Source: Bacteroidota bacterium (GTDB taxonomy: Bacteria; Bacteroidota; Bacteroidia; Bacteroidales; SKPS01). From it: a stretch of DNA of 64,000 nt. The notes under the pieces are model-generated. The model had not been told where the DNA came from, did not search any database, and worked only from the letters and a program-made list of their open reading frames with translations. Positions 59,590 through 64,000 of this stretch are shown here, one piece after another (position 1 is the stretch's first letter; each line of letters opens with the position of its first letter). The position numbers were made by a program, and so were the translations under genes. Location: contig JAKLII010000003.1 in NCBI GenBank assembly GCA_022709695.1, forward strand, positions 330,124 to 394,123. The letters run 5' to 3'.

Positions 59590-60798
59590 ATGGATCGTAC
59601 CCTGACAAAGCCTGCCAGCAGGCTGCTTTTATATTGCCTGGTAACCCTTTTTACCGTGCTGCATTACAGTTGCCGCAGACAGGGCGATGATGCCGGTGCC
59701 TCCGTCTGGTTGAAAGTAAAAGGCAGCAATGGTGAAACCATCTGGTTGCACAGGATCACCCTTGAGGAACCCGTGGTGGTGGACAGTGCCCGGCTGGACC
59801 GTCAGGGAGAGGCGAGGTTCAGCATTACCACCGGTGATTTTGATTTTTTCCTGCTGAAAATGGGTCAGGCCCGGCCAATCCTGCTATCGGTGGAGGCAGG
59901 TGAACAGATTGAGATTTACACTTCTGCAAGTCGATTTGGCGAGGAGTACGATGTCCAGGGATCAGGTGCATCATCGCTGTTAAAGGAGCTGGATGCCCGC
60001 AAATCTCTGCTGCGATACCAGCTTGATTCACTGGGGAATACCTGGAACAGGGTTGAATATGCCGATGATAAGCTGGAACAGAAAAGGATTCTGGACAGTA
60101 TGGCAGATGTGTTTCAGACTGCACATAAAAACTGGCTGTCCGATTTTATCGGACGATATCCGGAGTCTCCGGCCTCGATTCTTGCACTCTACCAGATTGC
60201 AGGCCCCTCAGGGCCGGTATTTACCCTGCAAAATGATTCATCCCTGTTCTTTGGACTTGGAAAAACCCTGCTGGCCCGGTATCCAGGAAATATCCATGTG
60301 AAGGATCTCGTAAAGCGAAACGAAGTATACAGGGAAGAGGTCGCTGCCTGGAGATTGCGTGAACAGTTGCTTGAACCCGGAAAAGATGCTCCGCCGGCAG
60401 ACCTCATTACTACTTCCGGAGAGAAGCTGTCACTCTCTTCACAGCAGGGGAACATCGTTCTGCTCTATTTCTGGGATGCCCGTAAAAAAGAGTGCTGGGA
60501 CATCAACCTGCAACTTGCCGGATTATACAAACTTTACAACAACCAGGGGTTCAGGATCTGGGGGATCTATACCGGCGAAGACAAACAGTTGCTGTATAAT
60601 GCCATTCAGATCGACCGGCTCCCCTGGACCCACCTTTTTGCCACCAGCGGAGTGGTGAAGACCTACAATGCAGACCCGGTTCCTTCAATGACCCTGGTGG
60701 GGCGAGATGGGAAGATACTGCTAAGAAATTTCACCGTACAGCAGCTTTCCGGCCGGTTACCCTACCTGCTGCAGCAAACACAGCCTAACGTGAATTAA
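59590..60798 (+). CDS. TlpA-like thioredoxin-fold protein lacking the CxxC pair
   Basis: A 402-residue exported protein from the ATG at 59590. The N-terminal hydrophobic segment ends in HYSC, possibly a weak lipobox. Residues ~35-135 resemble the DUF4369 domain often fused to Bacteroidota TlpA proteins. The C-terminal ~140 residues have the TlpA/AhpC-TSA fold (PADLITTSGEKLSLSS, VPSMTLVGRDGKIL-like VPSMTLVGRDGK), but the active site reads FWDARKKECWD where FWASWCGPC is expected. Only the second Cys remains, so dithiol oxidoreductase activity is unlikely. It is followed by the M1-like gene after 7 bp. Confidence 0.82.
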   Translation: MDRTLTKPASRLLLYCLVTLFTVLHYSCRRQGDDAGASVWLKVKGSNGETIWLHRITLEEPVVVDSARLDRQGEARFSITTGDFDFFLLKMGQARPILLSVEAGEQIEIYTSASRFGEEYDVQGSGASSLLKELDARKSLLRYQLDSLGNTWNRVEYADDKLEQKRILDSMADVFQTAHKNWLSDFIGRYPESPASILALYQIAGPSGPVFTLQNDSSLFFGLGKTLLARYPGNIHVKDLVKRNEVYREEVAAWRLREQLLEPGKDAPPADLITTSGEKLSLSSQQGNIVLLYFWDARKKECWDINLQLAGLYKLYNNQGFRIWGIYTGEDKQLLYNAIQIDRLPWTHLFATSGVVKTYNADPVPSMTLVGRDGKILLRNFTVQQLSGRLPYLLQQTQPNVN

Positions 60799-60805
60799 CG
60801 CCCCG

Positions 60806-63800
60806 ATGCTCATTCAGGATACAACCCTTTCAAAGCAACAACCTGCCACAGGCCTTTTCAGGTCGTTTATAACAGTGCCGGTGCTGACATTCCTCCTTTT
60901 CTTTTCTTTGCTGAAGTCCGGAGCACAACCCGTTGCACAACATCATATTACTGCAGAGCTGGATGATATCAGGCATGCCATTTCAGCTTCCGATTCCCTT
61001 ATTTACCTGAATACCACACGGGATACCCTGTACAGGATCCGGTTCAGCCTGTATCCGAATGTGCTCCAACCCGGTTCAATTCTCGACCGGCAACTGCTCC
61101 GCCAGGGCAATACTACCCTTGCCCATGCACCCATTGAACAGCAGGGAGCCATTACCGGTTTGATATTCAGGTCGGAAGGCAGGGCACTGAGGTGGGAGTA
61201 CGACCCGTTCGATACAGGGTTGTGTGAAGTACAACTCCTTAAGCCTCTGCCTCCGGGCGGTTCTGTTACCTTCCTGATCTTTTTCAGGGTGGCCATTCCC
61301 GAAAAATCATCAGGGATGATGGGACATGGTTCGCAATCCTATTTTTTATCGGAATGGTTCCCCAAACCGCTCATCCGTGATACCGGCGGCGTGAAGATGA
61401 ATCCCATGTACCTCGATGGAGCAGCCCGCAGCCCGGAAAGCAGTTTCAGGGTAACCATCACCCTGCCAAAGAACTATGTGGTGGCTGCCTCCGGCATTTT
61501 GGCCGGGGATCCGGAGGAGGAGAAATGGCTAGCCAACCTCGAAGAGAAAACCCGGAAGATGAACCGGTGGGGCAGAAAGGAGCAGGCTGCATTTCCTGTT
61601 TCTGCCCAAAAAACAAAAACACTGACATACACCCTTCTTCAGGCGGAAGACTTTGCTTTCTGCGCCGACAAACGGTTCTTCTATCTGTACGATACCCTCC
61701 ATGACGGACATTCGGGAAAGGTAATATCCCTCCATTTGCTCTTCACCTCTTTTGAAGCATCCCAATGGAGCAGATCCACCCTGTTTATTAAGGATGCCCT
61801 CCGTTATATGACAGATAAGGCGGGAGCATATCCCTATCCACAGCTTACCCTGGTACAAACCCCATGGGAAAACGGAGGCTCCTCGCACCCCGGGCTGATC
61901 AGGCTTGGGTCCTTCATGAGTGAACAGCTTCTGCAGGAGGAGATCATCCGGCAGATCGCATCCCAGTGGTTCGGTACTTCCCTGTCACTCGACAGAAATG
62001 ATGACTACTGGTTTCACAAGGGACTGTCAGGGTATTATGCTGCCAGGTTTCTGAGAGACCGGCACCGTGATACCCTCTTCATGCAGGGGCTGCTCCTCGA
62101 CACCCTGGTCCGGATAAATGTTGCAGGGCTGAAAAGCCACCCCTGGTCCCGGCTCGATTATTTCAGATTTGCCTGGCTGCTGGATGAGGAATTGCAGCCC
62201 ACCTCAACTCCGGCAGATGGATTAACCCGGAAGAACTTCGTGGCGGTGGGGCAACTCAGGAGTGCCATGACATTTAATACCCTGGCAGGTTTGATGGGAG
62301 AGGAGGCTTTCGACGGGATGATGAGAGGATTTTATGCGGAATGGCAGGGGAAATTTCCGGAATATCTGGATTTTATAAACTATGTGGAGCGCTCTTCCGG
62401 CCGTGGGGCTCTGCTGCAGTCGCTGCTGGTGGAATCGGCATTGCCCGATTTTGCCGTGAGCGGATGTAAAAAAACAGCCGAAGGGTACCAGATCACCCTA
62501 AAGAACCGCAGCAGATCAAAAACGCCTTATCCGGTCACCCTGAGTTACCCGGGGTACACGCAAACCCAATGGATTCCGGGGCATGAGGGAACCTACCGGC
62601 TGGCGGTAGCGGATACAGGGCATTCCCTCCGGAAGATCACCATCGACCGTGATTATCAGATCCCTGAACTGCACCGTTCGGATAATACCATCCGTACTAC
62701 CGGTTTCCTGAGACGTATTGAGAAGCCACGGCTGACGCTGGGAGCTGCACTCCCCGATATGGATCACACCCGGATCAACTACTTTCCGGTTGTCGGGTGG
62801 AATGCTGCCAATGGGGCAATGGCCGGGTTGGCGCTCTATTCCAATCCCCTGATCCGTCCTGCTACCGAGTATCTGGTGATGCCCATGTTCGGATTTTTAA
62901 ACCGGCAGCCCGCAGGAATCGTGCGGATTCAGCATGCCTTCCGTATCAATGAAGGCCCTGTCAGCAGGGTTGAAGCTGCGTTCGAAGCCAAAAGGTTCGG
63001 ACTGCTGAACCAACCCTCTGTCACTTACTACCAGCGATTCGCCCCTTCGGTCATGCTGCAGATCCGGAAACGGAATCCCCTGGATCCGGCAAGGCACCGC
63101 TGGATGATTCGCTCCCTGTGGTTTTCCCGCGGGGAACCCTCTCTTGTCGATTCTGCCGAAAATATCTGGCGAACCGATCATCAAAGCCGGTGGTACGTGA
63201 ATGAAATCTCATGGCGGTACCGGAATACCGATCCGGGTTTGCCCTTCCGGTCGGCTGTATCGCTGCAGCAGTCGGAAGGATTGATTCGTGCTTTTGGGGA
63301 AGCGACCATGAAATTCCCCTACCGGAAGGGAAACAAGGGGTTTTCTGTACGCTCCTTTGCCGGAATGGTAGTGATGAAACCCTCCGGTGAGCTCCCCTGG
63401 GACTATCGCTTTTCCACGGCCGGGGTGGCTATGCAAACACGCACTTACTTTCGCCCGCATGACCCTCTGTTCGACCAGCTGTATCTGGGCAGAAACAATG
63501 CTGAAGGGATTCTCCGCCAACATTTTTACCCGTATGAGGGGGGCTTTAAGCGGGCTACTACGGTAGGCAATACGGAGCGATGGATGTGGACGGTGAATTT
63601 GAGCACGGCATTCCCCGGCAGAATTCCTGCTGAACTGTGGCTCGATGCGGGAATCTTCGCCGACGACTCACAGGATGAATTTTTCAAAGGGGTCTTCCTC
63701 TTCAGCTCCGGAGTAAAGCTGATTCTGGTTCGTGACGTGGCAGAAATCTGTTTCCCGTTCACTTTCTTTGAGTCGGAAGCGATCCGTGAACGGGAGAAGC

Positions 63801-63898
63801 TGAATAACATCAACCCCTCATACCTGCAAACCATCCGCTTTGTGCTGAATTTGCCGGTATTAAACCCCCTTCTGCTGCCCGGTAGGGTCAGGCTTTGA
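60806..63898 (+). CDS. M1 aminopeptidase-like protein without the zinc site
   Basis: A 1,030-residue exported protein with a signal anchor (about residues 20-40, ending SGAQ). The N-terminal part resembles the beta domain of M1 peptidases and ~300-560 the catalytic domain. At the expected HExxH position the sequence is RQIASQWFG (canonical HELAHQWFG), and the downstream NEG-type Glu is replaced in HKGLSGYYAA; the GAMEN-like exopeptidase motif reads GGSSHPG. All three zinc ligands are thus lost. The C-terminal ~400 residues are beta-rich with barrel-like strands, possibly an outer-membrane domain. It is probably a non-catalytic surface protein. Confidence 0.78.
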   Translation: MLIQDTTLSKQQPATGLFRSFITVPVLTFLLFFSLLKSGAQPVAQHHITAELDDIRHAISASDSLIYLNTTRDTLYRIRFSLYPNVLQPGSILDRQLLRQGNTTLAHAPIEQQGAITGLIFRSEGRALRWEYDPFDTGLCEVQLLKPLPPGGSVTFLIFFRVAIPEKSSGMMGHGSQSYFLSEWFPKPLIRDTGGVKMNPMYLDGAARSPESSFRVTITLPKNYVVAASGILAGDPEEEKWLANLEEKTRKMNRWGRKEQAAFPVSAQKTKTLTYTLLQAEDFAFCADKRFFYLYDTLHDGHSGKVISLHLLFTSFEASQWSRSTLFIKDALRYMTDKAGAYPYPQLTLVQTPWENGGSSHPGLIRLGSFMSEQLLQEEIIRQIASQWFGTSLSLDRNDDYWFHKGLSGYYAARFLRDRHRDTLFMQGLLLDTLVRINVAGLKSHPWSRLDYFRFAWLLDEELQPTSTPADGLTRKNFVAVGQLRSAMTFNTLAGLMGEEAFDGMMRGFYAEWQGKFPEYLDFINYVERSSGRGALLQSLLVESALPDFAVSGCKKTAEGYQITLKNRSRSKTPYPVTLSYPGYTQTQWIPGHEGTYRLAVADTGHSLRKITIDRDYQIPELHRSDNTIRTTGFLRRIEKPRLTLGAALPDMDHTRINYFPVVGWNAANGAMAGLALYSNPLIRPATEYLVMPMFGFLNRQPAGIVRIQHAFRINEGPVSRVEAAFEAKRFGLLNQPSVTYYQRFAPSVMLQIRKRNPLDPARHRWMIRSLWFSRGEPSLVDSAENIWRTDHQSRWYVNEISWRYRNTDPGLPFRSAVSLQQSEGLIRAFGEATMKFPYRKGNKGFSVRSFAGMVVMKPSGELPWDYRFSTAGVAMQTRTYFRPHDPLFDQLYLGRNNAEGILRQHFYPYEGGFKRATTVGNTERWMWTVNLSTAFPGRIPAELWLDAGIFADDSQDEFFKGVFLFSSGVKLILVRDVAEICFPFTFFESEAIREREKLNNINPSYLQTIRFVLNLPVLNPLLLPGRVRL

Positions 63899-63907
63899 TT
63901 TTTTTTA

Positions 63908-63915
63908 TATGTTTG
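63908..63915 (+). promoter_or_regulatory. -7 element of the last gene
   Basis: TATGTTTG, full match to TAnnTTTG, 26 nt before the TTG start. Confidence 0.5.
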
Positions 63916-63941
63916 CCTGTGTAACCTCTCAACCAACGCAA

Positions 63942-64000
63942 TTGGAGACCCGTACAAAAACCTACTTTGCTTCAGATTTCCACCTGGGCGTGCCCTCCGG
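63942..64000 (+). CDS. Metallophosphoesterase, LpxH-like, 3' end outside window
   Basis: Only the first ~20 codons are inside the window. They read LETRTKTYFASDFHLG, with the SDFHLG metal-binding motif of calcineurin-like phosphoesterases; the same start is typical of Bacteroidota UDP-2,3-diacylglucosamine diphosphatases of lipid A synthesis. I place the start at the TTG at 63942 because the in-frame ATG at 63909 lies inside the -7 element. Too little is visible to confirm the substrate. Confidence 0.6.
   Translation, partial: METRTKTYFASDFHLGVPS

Noticed and set aside
60806-63898. Active M1 aminopeptidase
   Set aside because: The fold is suggested, but all three zinc ligands and the exopeptidase motif are replaced.

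Overview
The window comes from a Bacteroidota chromosome, most likely an anaerobic or fermentative member of the Bacteroidales/Marinilabiliales type. The evidence is a type IX secretion C-terminal sorting domain protein (26701-27720), an outer-membrane beta-barrel protein of the OMP_b-brl type, DUF1573 and DUF4369-like proteins, two RprX/RprY-like two-component systems, and many promoters with the Bacteroidota -7 element TAnnTTTG in place of a sigma70 -10 box. No rRNA, tRNA, transposase, integrase or CRISPR array was seen.

Region 1 (1-13,700) is accessory. It starts with an AT-rich superfamily 2 helicase cut by the window edge, then a complete type I restriction-modification operon (hsdR-hsdM-hsdS) with a small lipoprotein, a RhuM-family protein, and a HigBA-type toxin-antitoxin pair with a clear operator. 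A small lipoprotein gene follows, set inside nested direct repeats. The gaps hold REP-like hairpins, a 25-bp tandem array and a cloverleaf-shaped palindrome.

Region 2 (13,700-29,400) is mostly core and envelope functions. It holds a VIT/VWA protein, Hsp20, an outer-membrane beta-barrel protein, an RprXY-like two-component system, DUF1573, an MlaE/MlaF-CvpA-ABC-F operon, a T9SS cargo protein, a polyprenyl synthetase and MobA. Region 3 (29,400-41,250) holds an NAD-linked molybdenum/tungsten formate dehydrogenase (NuoE-like, NuoF-like and a Cys-type catalytic subunit) followed by formate-tetrahydrofolate ligase, so formate, CO2, NADH and one-carbon folate metabolism are linked here. MobA just upstream supplies the guanylylated pterin cofactor. 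Then come a MntA/HepT toxin-antitoxin pair, ThiL, a 2-hydroxyacid dehydrogenase, an AAA_14/DUF4143 ATPase and a phosphofructokinase with pyrophosphate-type active-site residues.

Region 4 (41,250-64,000) starts with a seven-gene TetR-TolC-HlyD-ABC export operon of the Ybh type, in which the ATPase is split in two. It continues with a small membrane protein, Mfd, a second RprXY-like system divergent from a secreted Cys/Lys-rich protein, RelA-like synthetase with MazG, and a pair of envelope proteins that have lost their catalytic residues (a TlpA-like thioredoxin fold and an M1-peptidase fold). A metallophosphoesterase starts at the right edge. The most unusual element is at 56,021-56,497 on the minus strand. 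It is a stretch of roughly 480 nt without a credible gene, with its own promoter, many stable tetraloop hairpins, long-range pairing and an intrinsic terminator, and it looks like a large structured non-coding RNA that I cannot assign to a known family.
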